The position numbers and the translations under genes were made by a program. Below are positions 1-7,945 of a stretch of DNA of 64,000 nucleotides, in pieces. Source of the stretch: JAPOUP01 sp026708635 (GTDB lineage Bacteria > Pseudomonadota > Alphaproteobacteria > Rhodobacterales > Rhodobacteraceae); NCBI GenBank assembly GCA_965200115.1, contig OZ241336.1, positions 310,001 to 374,000 of the forward strand. Direction: 5' to 3'. Numbering within the stretch: position 1 is the stretch's first letter; each line of letters begins with the position of its first letter. The notes beneath the pieces are model-generated. The model saw nothing but the letters and a program-made list of their open reading frames with translations. It searched no databases and had not been told where the DNA came from.

Positions 1-897
1 CGCGAGGCGGGGGAGCTTCACCGGCATATTTCCGCCCGCCCGTACGGCCTTCTGCCGGACGGCTGGGGCGAGGTCTCCGAATGGCCCGCGGTTCGCGTCG
101 CGGCGGGGGACTGGTCGGCGGCGGCGTTCCGCTCGCCGGAGCTCGCCGAGGCGGCCTGGCGGATCTCGGGGGACGGGGGAATGATGAGTCTCCGCGACCA
201 GGACATTTCGGTCGCGGCTACTGGACAGGTCCTGCGCGGAAATTTCAGGGCATCGTCGGCCACCGTGGCCGGAAGTTTTCCAATCCTGAAATCGAAGGGG
301 GCCGACGGCCAGCGCCGGATCGAGGGCAGGCCGGATGAGTATTGGATGCCAAAAGCCCCGCTGCCATCCGAAAGCCTGATCGCGGGAGAGGAGCATCCCC
401 AAACCCTGAATCTCCTGTCAAAGGCGGGGTACCTGCTTGTCACCGCGGGTCAGGATACCGGTTCGGGACGACTTACCGCCGTTTCCTGCGGGGAGCCGTA
501 TGTGGGGAACGGATGGATGCCGGCAATCGGCCTCCTCCCGGAACAGGCGCAGGCAGCGGCCGTTTTCCTAAACTCGACCGCGGGGCGTCTCCAGTTGATG
601 CGGAATCCGGGAAAGAAACTTGAGTTTCCGATTTACAGCGCGAAGGAGGCCGCGGATATCAGAGTCCCCGACCTGACCGACGGAACCGTCGTGGCCATGC
701 TGTCCGCCTGCTGGGACCGGACCCGCGGCATGGACGTGCCGCAGTTCCGTGACGGGGAGTGCGCGGTCCGCCGTCTCTGGGACGAGGCGGTGGCGGAGGC
801 GCTTGGCCGGGATCCTGACTGGCTTTCCGGATGGCGCGTGCTTCTGCACGACGAGCCGCACATAAGGGGGCTAGGGCGCGGGCAGTACGGGGAATGA
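1..897 (+). CDS. C-terminal part of a DNA methyltransferase-like protein (5' end outside window)
   Basis: The reading frame is open from the first base of the window to a TGA at 895-897, so the 298 visible residues are the C-terminal part of a longer protein. The end, with FLNSTAGRLQLMRNPG, KLEFPIYS, VPQFRDGECAVRRLWDEAV and a closing LLHDEPHIRGLG stretch, resembles from memory the C-terminal region of large N-6 DNA methylase-type proteins of restriction or phage-defence loci. The catalytic NPPY-type motif would lie upstream and cannot be checked. An alternative start at 181 exists, but coding continues upstream of it, so I treat the gene as truncated by the window edge. Family assignment is moderate. 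Confidence 0.6.
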   Translation, partial: REAGELHRHISARPYGLLPDGWGEVSEWPAVRVAAGDWSAAAFRSPELAEAAWRISGDGGMMSLRDQDISVAATGQVLRGNFRASSATVAGSFPILKSKGADGQRRIEGRPDEYWMPKAPLPSESLIAGEEHPQTLNLLSKAGYLLVTAGQDTGSGRLTAVSCGEPYVGNGWMPAIGLLPEQAQAAAVFLNSTAGRLQLMRNPGKKLEFPIYSAKEAADIRVPDLTDGTVVAMLSACWDRTRGMDVPQFRDGECAVRRLWDEAVAEALGRDPDWLSGWRVLLHDEPHIRGLGRGQYGE

Positions 898-971
898 CGT
901 CAAGCTGTCGTTGATTGTACTACATCTGGTGTTGTATTTCAATTCTGAATGCTGATATAGACACCGCATTC

Positions 972-1148
972 TTGACAGCGAGCCGCCACCCTGGCCCTGA
1001 AATCCGGAAAACGAATCGCCTTTCGGACCCGAAAGAAGCCGTCAGCGGTGTCCAAACGGCCGCCACTGACGGCAAACCGGCCAAAACCAGGCACCCCAAT
1101 ACCTGATCCGGCCGCCAAACGACACGTTCACCGTAGCGTGGGAAAGTT
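972..1148 (+). repeat. Dispersed 177-bp intergenic repeat, copy A
   Basis: This stretch matches 52920-53096 over the same length (177 bp each) with scattered substitutions and apparently no net gap. Shared blocks include ATCCGGAAAACGAATCGCC, ATACCTGATCCGG and TAGCGTGGGAAAGT. Both copies are intergenic. Short frames on both strands are partly conserved (for example SERRFVFRISGPG versus PERRFVFRISGPG on the minus strand), but no start or ribosome site supports a gene. The gap 898-1419 otherwise holds nothing I can identify. Confidence 0.75.
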
Positions 1149-1419
1149 CTGCAACCCATCCGTGCGCAGGGCGAGCCCAGCGAGAGCTGACCCGCGGTCC
1201 GCGAGACAGTCCAGCAGCAGAAAATTACGAACCGATGCCGACCACCGGCAGACCAGAACCTGACCGTAGTACGGCGCTCGCGCCGGACGGATGACGGACG
1301 AAATGCCATTACTAGAATGCCCGCAAATCCAGCGGTTCAAATGCGGCCGGTCCGTCCGGCAAACCGATGATCGGGACGTTCGGGCCTGAGGGAACGCATG
1401 CCGGAAGAACCCCTCCGGA

Positions 1420-2793
1420 TCACCTGTCGCCGAACCTGACCACACCCCGCTTACCGCCCCGTCTGAATTCGATTTCGTAGCCTCTGGCCCGCCGCACCGC
1501 GATTCGGCGCAGGTCATCAGTATCGGAAACGATAGTACCGTTGATCCTCCCCAGCACGTCACCCGGACGCAATCCGGTGCGGGCGGCCTGGCCCTCCACA
1601 CGCGCAACCACGACTCCCTCCGTGTCAAGTGGAAGACTTAACTCCGATATCACCGCCGGGTTCGAGTTGATTGCGGTCAGGCCGTCAAGCGCCCCGCGAT
1701 TTTCGATCGTCAACGGGTTCCTCGGCGGCGATTCCGGCGCCGGAGAAAGCTCTATATTAGCAGTGCGCTTAACGGAGTTACGCAGAAACGTGACTTCGGC
1801 GCTATCGTCAGTTCCCAAGGCCATCATCCGGAATCGCATCTCCGGATGTCCATCCACGGGCTGGCCTTTGATTGTCGTGATGACGTCACCGACCTCGAGA
1901 CCCGCATGCGCGAAAGGACTTTTCGGGTGCAGCTCGACGATCAGCGCCCCCTGCGGGATCGCCATCCTGAGTGCGTTCGCGAGGGAACCGTCAATTGCCT
2001 GGACCTTTACGCCTGACCACGGATATGCGAACTTTCGGTTGCCGGACATCGCTTGGGAAACATATTGCCGCACCAAATTCGCCGGTATCGCCAGACCGAT
2101 ACCGTTGGAGCCGCCCGATCGGGTGACGATAGCGGTATTGATCCCGACAAGACGGCCTTTCATATCCACCAAAGCGCCGCCGGAGTTGCCCGGGTTGATG
2201 GGCGCGTCGGTCTGGATGAAATGGCCCGGCTTGCCGTTTACGTTACCCGTTCGGACACCGGCGGAAATTATTCCGCTGCTCACTGTCTGACCGACCCCGA
2301 ACGGATTTCCGATGGCCAGAACCAGATCGCCGACCTGAACGGCATCGCTGTCGGCGAAACCAAGCGCCGGCAAGGCAGGCGGGTCGGCCAGGCGAAGCAC
2401 GGCAAGGTCCGTCCGTTCGTCTGACAGCAGTACCTCAGCGTCGAATTCCCTCCTGTCGGCAAGCACCACGCGGATGTCAGTGGCGTTCCCGACGACATGG
2501 AAATTGGTTACGACGATACCGTTGTCTCCCAAAATCACGCCGGAGCCCAACGAATTCTGCTGTCGGGGCCGTGCTCTCATGTTGAAGAACTGGGAAAAGA
2601 ATGGATCGTCCGCGAACGGCGAGAAACGCGACTCCACGATCCGTTTGGCGTAGATGTTGACCACCGATGGCGCGACGTCGCGAACCACGGGCGCGAAGCT
2701 GAGCTGGATCTCGGCAAGGTCCGCCGGCACCCTCGATTCGGCCGTCGCCATTCCCGCCATGGAAAGCGCCAGCGCCATTGCGAATGTCCGCAT
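1420..2793 (-). CDS. degP: Periplasmic serine protease of the HtrA/DegP-DegQ family
   Basis: The product is a 457-residue trypsin-like protease with two PDZ domains, which in this family degrades or holds misfolded envelope proteins. The catalytic triad is visible as H99 (NFHVVG), D129 (RTDLAVL) and S204 (PGNSGGAL). Two PDZ domains follow, around residues 250-350 and 370-455, the second ending in a short basic tail. I place the start at the ATG at 2793, because the next 18 residues form a signal peptide (MRTFAMALALSMAGMATA) and GGGAG lies upstream; the longer frame to 2952 adds residues with no family match. It stands alone, and its promoter side faces the IS1-type element at 3064. Confidence 0.93.
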   Translation of the reverse strand: MRTFAMALALSMAGMATAESRVPADLAEIQLSFAPVVRDVAPSVVNIYAKRIVESRFSPFADDPFFSQFFNMRARPRQQNSLGSGVILGDNGIVVTNFHVVGNATDIRVVLADRREFDAEVLLSDERTDLAVLRLADPPALPALGFADSDAVQVGDLVLAIGNPFGVGQTVSSGIISAGVRTGNVNGKPGHFIQTDAPINPGNSGGALVDMKGRLVGINTAIVTRSGGSNGIGLAIPANLVRQYVSQAMSGNRKFAYPWSGVKVQAIDGSLANALRMAIPQGALIVELHPKSPFAHAGLEVGDVITTIKGQPVDGHPEMRFRMMALGTDDSAEVTFLRNSVKRTANIELSPAPESPPRNPLTIENRGALDGLTAINSNPAVISELSLPLDTEGVVVARVEGQAARTGLRPGDVLGRINGTIVSDTDDLRRIAVRRARGYEIEFRRGGKRGVVRFGDR

Positions 2794-3055
2794 CGCCGAC
2801 TCCCGATACCCTTCGCGCAAATCCCGCAATCCCGGGATATAGATCGTTTTGGACCGCCGGATTTCAAGTGCCATGGATAGCCGGGCGCCTAAGTCCCCTC
2901 CTACGCCCCGATGGGATTCCCGAAGACACGCGTTGCCCGGTTCGGGCTCCATTCACCGGCTGTGTCCCGTAATAGCAGGAGTTCTTATGTGTCGGGTCTC
3001 AATCCACGATCCGCTGTGGATACGGATCGGATGGATCGCACTCGATACGTTATCG

Positions 3056-3063
3056 TAGGATCG
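3056..3063. repeat. Left target-site duplication (TAGGATCG) of the IS1-type unit
   Basis: TAGGATCG occurs directly outside the left end of the 3064-7647 unit and again at 7648-7655 directly outside the right end. An 8-bp duplication (9 is possible because of a shared G) is the size expected for IS1-family transposition. Confidence 0.85.
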
Positions 3064-3086
3064 GGTAGTGGGTCAGTTTGAAATTT
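3064..3086 (+). repeat. Left terminal inverted repeat of the IS1-type unit
   Basis: These 23 bp are the exact reverse complement of 7625-7647. A third, diverged copy of the core (GGTCAGTTTGAAATT on the minus strand) lies at 3975-3989, just upstream of the transposase start. Confidence 0.85.
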
Positions 3087-3963
3087 CCCTCTTGCGATAG
3101 GTCTTGGGGCGGTTTGGCTTGGGGGCCGCTTCCTCGATCATCTTCACCAAGTCATCCAGTTCCCAAAGCGTATCGGTGACGCCGGCCGCCATCGCGGGAG
3201 TCACCCGCAGTGTCTGGTGAATGCGAACGAAATTGTAATGCATGAAGTGCAGCGCGACGCTGTGAGCGTGGTTCTCCACCTTCTTGCTGAACGCGTTCGT
3301 CAGGCGGGTAAACCGACGCATGGACATGCGCATCGTCAGATTCTGGCGCTCAACGTAGCTTGTCGATATTTTGTCCTCGTCCGGGTTTCCCTCGATGACA
3401 ACCTTTTTCGCGCCCGTACACGTCGCGGGCGAGTACTTCTTGTCATGTCGCTTTCCGTCGGCGCTCTCGCCATACAGCTTGATTAGCTGGGCATAGTCCA
3501 CATCGCCGCCGAACGCGCCTTCCACGGCTTCCAGATACGCTTTCAGGCCGTCGGTGGTCAGCTGGACCCGGTTGGCGAGACGCGGCATCAGATCGTCCAT
3601 AAGGTCAATCGCGGTCATTCCCGAACGATCGCCCACGCGCCAGCACGGAACCAGTTTTGTATCCGCGCATATCGCGGTCCATGTCCACACGTCGCCAGCT
3701 TCACGTGGCGCGTTCGTGGCGCGTTTCACGTTCTTGTCCTTGCAGTAGACGAACGACCAGATCTCATCGCACTGGATCTTGGTGCAGGGAAGGTTGTGGA
3801 AGGCTTTGCTCTGGTAGTCCGCGCACGCCTTGCCCGCGTCCACTGTGTACTTGAGAACGGTGTTCTTGGACACCTCGGCCGTGCGGGCCGTGGCGCGGGC
3901 GCTCATTCCCTCAACGAGGCAGCGGAGGATCAGCTTGCGGGTCTTGAAATCCGTTCGGTTCAT
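3073..3963 (-). CDS. IS1-family (DDE) transposase
   Basis: The product has 296 residues and is a single-frame transposase of the long IS1-type group. An N-terminal helix-turn-helix region (about 8-50, with MSARATARTAEVSKNTVLKY) precedes a DDE catalytic core. Likely catalytic acids are the D of QCDEIWSF, the D of LTTDGLKAYLEAVE and the E of SYVERQNLTMRM. The stretch MRRFTRLTNAFSKKVENHAH and the close LRVTPAMAAGV are characteristic, from memory, of proteins annotated as IS1-family transposases. No frameshift is seen, so it may be active. It lies 9 bp inside the left end of the element and reads toward that end. Confidence 0.9.
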   Translation of the reverse strand: MNRTDFKTRKLILRCLVEGMSARATARTAEVSKNTVLKYTVDAGKACADYQSKAFHNLPCTKIQCDEIWSFVYCKDKNVKRATNAPREAGDVWTWTAICADTKLVPCWRVGDRSGMTAIDLMDDLMPRLANRVQLTTDGLKAYLEAVEGAFGGDVDYAQLIKLYGESADGKRHDKKYSPATCTGAKKVVIEGNPDEDKISTSYVERQNLTMRMSMRRFTRLTNAFSKKVENHAHSVALHFMHYNFVRIHQTLRVTPAMAAGVTDTLWELDDLVKMIEEAAPKPNRPKTYRKREISN

Positions 3964-4023
3964 GCACCCTATATAATTTCAAACTGACCTATAGTCAAGA
4001 GCTTTGCCCTTGTTTTCCGGACT

Positions 4024-4254
4024 TTATTTCCGCTTGTCCCTGACCATTTTCCGGCTGACCTCCGCGAGTGCCTTTGACGACATCCCGCGAACCCTGACGT
4101 GGCTGCCGGTCTTCCCGCCCCTGACGCCAGCCGTAGCCGCGCCGCGGTCCGGGCCGTAGGTTTCCTCGATCTGGCCAGTGGCCAGGTCAACGATATGCTT
4201 GCCAAGCTGGTTGGCGTCCCTCGGTCTGTATGGTCTGGCGTTTTTCTTGCTCAT
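4024..4254 (-). CDS. Small basic passenger protein of unknown function
   Basis: I place the start at the ATG at 4254, preceded by CAGGAGACCGAGCC, giving 76 residues; the frame extends to 4320 but without a comparable ribosome site. The layout is DANQLGKHIVDLATGQIEE near the N terminus followed by a Gly/Arg/Lys-rich C-terminal half. It recalls a widespread group of short basic proteins, often near insertion sequences and sometimes loosely called histone H1-like. The function is unknown. It lies between the transposase and the secreted-protein gene inside the IS1-type unit. Confidence 0.65.
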   Translation of the reverse strand: MSKKNARPYRPRDANQLGKHIVDLATGQIEETYGPDRGAATAGVRGGKTGSHVRVRGMSSKALAEVSRKMVRDKRK

Positions 4255-4650
4255 GGCTCGGTCTCCTGTGGGGTACCATCGATACATAAAATGGCAGAAA
4301 CTCTCCGTAATTGCCAACACGGATTTACCGCGTCACTGTGCGCGGCCGACCGGCCCTGCCTCGAAGTACGGATATTTCCTGGCGGCGGACCAGTATTACG
4401 GCCCGCCCAGGACCACCATTCCCGCGATTTATGGTTGTAAACCACCCCTTGGCGACGTAATCTTCCGCTCGCCAACTTTTCCTCAACTCGGTCCATGGGC
4501 CGGGTTACTCGCTGAATAAGCCGCACGTACGGGTGACGGGGGTAGCTTCCTGAATCCCCCGGCGAATAGGCGGGGACTTCCTTTCGTTGAGAGAAAAGTT
4601 GGCAATGGCCCGGCACCCCGCCGGGGTTGCCGAGAACGAAAGGACATCAC

Positions 4651-5640
4651 ATGAAACGACTGATTGTGACACTCGCCGCCGCGCTAGTGGCAACGGTGAT
4701 CGCCGCGCCGGTGGCGGCGCAGACCACCGTAACCGCGCCGGGGCTGTCAGGTGACAGCGCTTGTGGCGGGGGATATTCTCGTGAAAGAAACTCTCTGTAC
4801 GTGGGCTATCGAACTTCAGATATTACCAACGCCAACTTACCGTTCTCACTGTCCAATCTAACTGATTGGACGAACCTAAGAAGTTCATTGGGCATCGCCG
4901 ACAACCCTGTCAGCAGCATCACCATAACCGCCAAGGTCATCAACACGCGGACAGGCGCGACCGTTAGTACCCTTAACCCGGGAACGGTCACGTCCTCACA
5001 GAACCCCTCATACGCAACGACCAATGTCACATTAGCCGAAAATACGCCCTATGTCGCGATCATGTATACGGATTTCACCGGGCATGGTGAAGACAATCCT
5101 TTTTCAGTCAGATGCTTCATGACGGGCGGAACCTACAACATCAACAATGCCGGATCGTCTAACTTCATTATGAACCTTTGGAACGCGACGAAGCGCAACG
5201 CCGATCTCAGTGATGAATGCACGGTGGAGGGCCAGTTGGGGACCGATAGCGAGATACGGGCAAGGGCGACAACGAATCTAGAGACCAGCCTAGGAATGAC
5301 CGGGCAGGCTTACGTTAATGCCAGGGATGCCGCACCGGCGGCCTGCCGCGACCGATGCAGCCAAACATTTCCCCATTCCGACAATGCGTCCAGAGCGGCC
5401 AGAACAGAGTGCGAAAGCCAATGCAGCAACGACGGCATCCCTACTTGGACAGAGATGCTGAATATGGAAGTCGCCGCGATCAACCGGACCTTCGACCCCG
5501 GCAAGTGCAGGGCTCCCGAAGCCGACCAGCCCCAAACGAACGGCTGCTATTCCATCAGCCCCCGGACTCCGCTTGACGTTAACAACTGCCTGTGCGGGCG
5601 ATCCCCGCAACCGTCGGGTCTGGGCTGCCGAACCCCATGA
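4651..5640 (+). CDS. Secreted Cys-rich passenger protein of unknown function
   Basis: The product has 329 residues. The start at 4651 is preceded by AACGAAAGGACATCAC and gives a clean signal peptide (MKRLIVTLAAALVATVIAAP, probably cut after VAAQ); the longer frame from 4627 adds only eight residues. The mature part has an N-terminal beta-rich region (about 30-150, rich in Thr and Ser) and a C-terminal half with many cysteines, including ACRDRCSQ and ECESQCS, suggesting a disulfide-stabilised exported protein. No known domain is recognised. The leader DNA and signal peptide are homologous to those of the gene at 42980-43804 on another mobile element, although the mature proteins are not. Confidence 0.8.
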   Translation: MKRLIVTLAAALVATVIAAPVAAQTTVTAPGLSGDSACGGGYSRERNSLYVGYRTSDITNANLPFSLSNLTDWTNLRSSLGIADNPVSSITITAKVINTRTGATVSTLNPGTVTSSQNPSYATTNVTLAENTPYVAIMYTDFTGHGEDNPFSVRCFMTGGTYNINNAGSSNFIMNLWNATKRNADLSDECTVEGQLGTDSEIRARATTNLETSLGMTGQAYVNARDAAPAACRDRCSQTFPHSDNASRAARTECESQCSNDGIPTWTEMLNMEVAAINRTFDPGKCRAPEADQPQTNGCYSISPRTPLDVNNCLCGRSPQPSGLGCRTP

Positions 5641-5797
5641 CGCACGCGGGGCGGTCTTCGGATCGCCGCCCATGTTTCCCGCCGTCCCATCCACGGGGCG
5701 GCAGTTTTCGTCTCGCCACACAAGAGGAAAACGTGGATTTACCCGTCCACCAAACGCTCGTTCGCCGCGAATAAACCGTGCCAGCGCCACTTGCTGC

Positions 5798-6016
5798 CTA
5801 GGTGTAGCGGTATGAGACTATTCCGTTATGAAGGGCGTATCTGTAGCAGCCGGATTTTCTGGCGGGAGTCAAGGCGAAAGTTTCTCGGTGGTCTAGCCAT
5901 TCCCGCGGGCTGATTCTGGGGCGTAGATGATATTCCCCCGGCTCGAACAAAAGCCCGAGCCGGGGTGCCGAACCAACCATCCGAGCCCACGCGGCTCGGT
6001 ATGGAGATTGGAACAT
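5798..6016 (-). CDS. Possible small hypothetical protein (72 aa)
   Basis: This frame starts with ATG at 6016 after AAAGGAACTATCC, a good ribosome site, and is rich in Arg, Tyr and aromatic residues. No family is recognised. A perfect 10-bp stem (5936-5945 with 5956-5965) lies within it, so this stretch may instead be structured non-coding DNA of the element. The call rests mainly on the ribosome site. Confidence 0.35.
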   Translation of the reverse strand: MFQSPYRAAWARMVGSAPRLGLLFEPGEYHLRPRISPREWLDHRETFALTPARKSGCYRYALHNGIVSYRYT

Positions 6017-6050
6017 GGATAGTTCCTTTCTTCATGACAGTTACGGTTTC

Positions 6051-6087
6051 CCTACCTTGCCCTACCTTGCCATGCCTTACCTTGCCA
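6051..6087 (+). repeat. Short tandem repeat CCTACCTTGC
   Basis: Two perfect 10-bp copies (6051-6060, 6061-6070) are followed by a partial copy CTTACCTTGCC. The tract is non-coding, just upstream (on the plus strand) of the ImmA-type gene end, within the IS1-type unit. Confidence 0.7.
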
Positions 6088-6167
6088 CGTGCGAGTTATG
6101 TATGAAGACAGTAAAGGGAAGTCAAACAAACCCCGCCAGTTCAATGAGGCGGGGTCCGGAAAAACGA

Positions 6168-6647
6168 TCAGTCGTAAGGAAATCCCAGTCGAATGGACAT
6201 GGTCGCGAGAGAAACGTCAAATATCTCCGACAGCTTTCTCATGTCAGTTTCTCCCTCAGAAATTTCCCTATCGACTAAATGCCTCGGCATGAGGATTTCC
6301 GCCGCAAAACCGTTGGCTTCGTTTTCTATTTTGGTGCTCAGGTCGGAACGATACAGAACATCATCCTGTATCCCGTCTCCAATCTTGTGTTCATGCAGCA
6401 CGAAATGCGCTATCTCGTGCGCTATGGTGAATCTTCTTCTTAGACGGCTGTGGTTCCCATTGACAACTATTTCAAAGATGTCTTTATTCGGGTCTAACCT
6501 TCTTATCCAGCCTGAAACGCTCTCCGGCCAGGCGTTATCTTCGGTTTTGTAGACGTTTATTCCAAGCTCATCAGCAATAGAGAAGACGTCTACGGGAGGC
6601 GCTATCTGATGATTTTTTATAATATCTATCTTGTCAGTGAATATCAT
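6168..6647 (-). CDS. ImmA/IrrE-type zinc metallopeptidase
   Basis: The product has 159 residues. The motif FTIAHEIAHFVLHEH holds the HExxH zinc site, and the downstream NEANGFAAEILMP stretch supplies the third ligand, the glutamate of the ImmA/IrrE (M78) type. Such peptidases usually cleave a partner repressor or act as stress switches. The start at 6647 is preferred over 6701, since AAGGAGG lies nine bases upstream and the upstream gene ends at 6649, giving translational coupling. The usual Xre-type repressor partner is absent here; the partner gene encodes a membrane protein instead. The gene is AT-rich compared with the chromosome and is a passenger of the IS1-type unit. Confidence 0.88.
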   Translation of the reverse strand: MIFTDKIDIIKNHQIAPPVDVFSIADELGINVYKTEDNAWPESVSGWIRRLDPNKDIFEIVVNGNHSRLRRRFTIAHEIAHFVLHEHKIGDGIQDDVLYRSDLSTKIENEANGFAAEILMPRHLVDREISEGETDMRKLSEIFDVSLATMSIRLGFPYD

Positions 6648-6648
6648 C

Positions 6649-7053
6649 TCAAGTTTCCTCCTTCGTTTTTGGATCAAGCTTCTGTTTTGGTTCCAGTTCA
6701 CTAAAAGCCATTTTGCGTTTAGTGGATTTCTTAATCCCCTTTCGATCTCTAAGTGATCTTATGACCGCATCGTTCGCAATTTTCCGAGCGGTTTCTTCCG
6801 CAACGGCTCGCGCTTGGCTTCTGAGGAAATTGAATCCCATCAGAGCCATAATCGCCAGAAAGATTCCCAAAACGGTCAACCAGAGGCTGATGAGATCAAG
6901 TCGGCCCAGAGACCTCGCTACCTTTAGAGATTCTACAGGAAGTTTCTTGATCCCATGAATGCTCACCTCTGGCCACCAAAGGTAGAAGGCAAACAGGTTC
7001 GCCACGCCAATAGTCATGCATACGAGACATGCCGCTCCCGCTAGAATCTTCAT
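6649..7053 (-). CDS. Two-span membrane protein coupled to the ImmA-type peptidase
   Basis: From the ATG at 7053 the product has 134 residues. Two hydrophobic segments are visible: about residues 2-25 (ILAGAACLVCMTIGVANLFA) and 55-76 (LISLWLTVLGIFLAIMALMG), followed by a charged, probably helical cytoplasmic tail (about 80-134) rich in Lys, Arg and Glu. No family is recognised. The frame continues to 7152, but that extra N-terminal part would be translated through the perfect inverted repeat at 7093-7123, which looks regulatory; I therefore favour 7053, with moderate certainty. The stop is two bases before the ATG of the peptidase gene, so the two products probably act together at the membrane. 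Confidence 0.6.
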   Translation of the reverse strand: MKILAGAACLVCMTIGVANLFAFYLWWPEVSIHGIKKLPVESLKVARSLGRLDLISLWLTVLGIFLAIMALMGFNFLRSQARAVAEETARKIANDAVIRSLRDRKGIKKSTKRKMAFSELEPKQKLDPKTKEET

Positions 7054-7092
7054 ATTCTCGGAAACAACATAGGTAACATTTAAGTGAACCGC

Positions 7093-7123
7093 AACACGTC
7101 TCAGCCTAACTCGGAGACGTGTT
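7093..7123. promoter_or_regulatory. Perfect inverted repeat, candidate operator
   Basis: AACACGTCTC (7093-7102) and GAGACGTGTT (7114-7123) form a perfect 10-bp inverted repeat with an 11-bp spacer, and a third half-site AACACG follows at about 7135-7140. It lies 40-70 bases upstream of the preferred start of the membrane-protein/peptidase pair. Its symmetry suggests binding of a dimeric regulator or an RNA hairpin. Confidence 0.5.
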
Positions 7124-7383
7124 GCCCTGAGTCGAACACGTTTTATGTTCATTTATTTCATCATTCCACATCAGCCCGCCCACTCTCCCTGTCGGATTCC
7201 ACCCTAGCCATCCGCCCCTCGGCCGCCAGACACCTGACCGCCCGCGCCTGATAAATTCCACAATCTTCGTCTATGGCACCGAACTTCTTCCGTTCACGCC
7301 CGGGCAGCGAGACCGCCGTGTCGCGCCGGTCAGTTTGTGATCTTTCCTGATCGGTTGCCAAATTGCAACACTTATTGAAAAAA

Positions 7384-7403
7384 TGATTCTATTTTGCTAC
7401 AAA
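7384..7403 (+). repeat. 20-bp direct repeat, copy 1
   Basis: TGATTCTATTTTGCTACAAA matches 7472-7491 at 18 of 20 positions. The two copies are 88 bp apart, in the AT-rich non-coding end of the IS1-type unit. The stretch 7054-7647 outside the repeats holds no convincing gene; an open stretch of about 49 codons around 7480-7660 runs through the right terminal repeat but has no start I trust. Confidence 0.7.
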
Positions 7404-7471
7404 CTGTTATGGATTCAACCAGACTGGCCCTAGTCCGCGTCTACCGTTTGTGCCAGCCTCCCTTTAACTTC

Positions 7472-7491
7472 TGATTCTGTTTTGCTACAGA
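7472..7491 (+). repeat. 20-bp direct repeat, copy 2
   Basis: TGATTCTGTTTTGCTACAGA is the second copy of the repeat at 7384-7403, in the same orientation. Confidence 0.7.
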
Positions 7492-7624
7492 AGGGATATG
7501 AAGTTGGAAGAGTGGAAGCCCTGAAGAAGGGCAACTACGGCTACGGAGAAAGCGCATGGATGTCGTTTGATATGCTGTATCAGGGAATGAATGCCGACCT
7601 CCGGGGAGCCGAAAATCGCCCGTT

Positions 7625-7647
7625 AAATTTCAAACTGACCCACTACC
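7625..7647 (-). repeat. Right terminal inverted repeat of the IS1-type unit
   Basis: This is the exact reverse complement of 3064-3086, followed at 7648-7655 by the target duplication TAGGATCG. There is no second transposase gene next to it, so it is a solo end. Confidence 0.85.
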
Positions 7648-7945
7648 TAGGATCGGATTAGGTTGACACGGCTCCACTCCACCTCCCGGCAATCCCCCAT
7701 CATTCCTCCGGACCAAGTCCGCCAATTCCCTAAACCCGTCGAAAGCATTGGGGACAGCGGCCGCACGGCTGCCGGCCGCGTCATCGGCATCGGCAGGATG
7801 GAAGCGAGGTCAAAAAGATGCGCCGCGCCGGAATCCCGATGCCCCGACATGCCGGAACTTGCGGAAATCCCAAGACCCACGCTATACTCCGGAACGTTAG
7901 GAAACCGGATTTCGATCTCACCGAAATCCGTTTTGGCCGGATCAG

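Larger units (their letters stand above)
3064..7647. mobile_element. 4.6-kb IS1-type transporter unit with passenger genes
   Basis: The unit starts GGTAGTGGGTCAGTTTGAAA and ends with the exact reverse complement of its first 23 bp (7625-7647), flanked by the 8-bp duplication TAGGATCG. Next to the left end lies a complete IS1-type transposase gene. The natural inner end of that IS, around 3975-3993, keeps only AATTTCAAACTGACC and differs at the tip, so the whole 4584 bp, not the simple IS, is what was last mobilised. Passengers are a small basic protein, a secreted Cys-rich protein, possibly a 72-residue ORF, and a coupled membrane protein/ImmA-type peptidase pair. The passenger part from about 6.0 to 7.1 kb is visibly more AT-rich than the surrounding chromosome, which fits foreign origin. 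Confidence 0.85.

Noticed and set aside
7161..7361. 66-codon minus-strand frame with TTG start
   Set aside because: No ribosome site, charged low-information sequence and no match. A partial GGTCAGTTTG near 7328 resembles the IS end but is too short to call.
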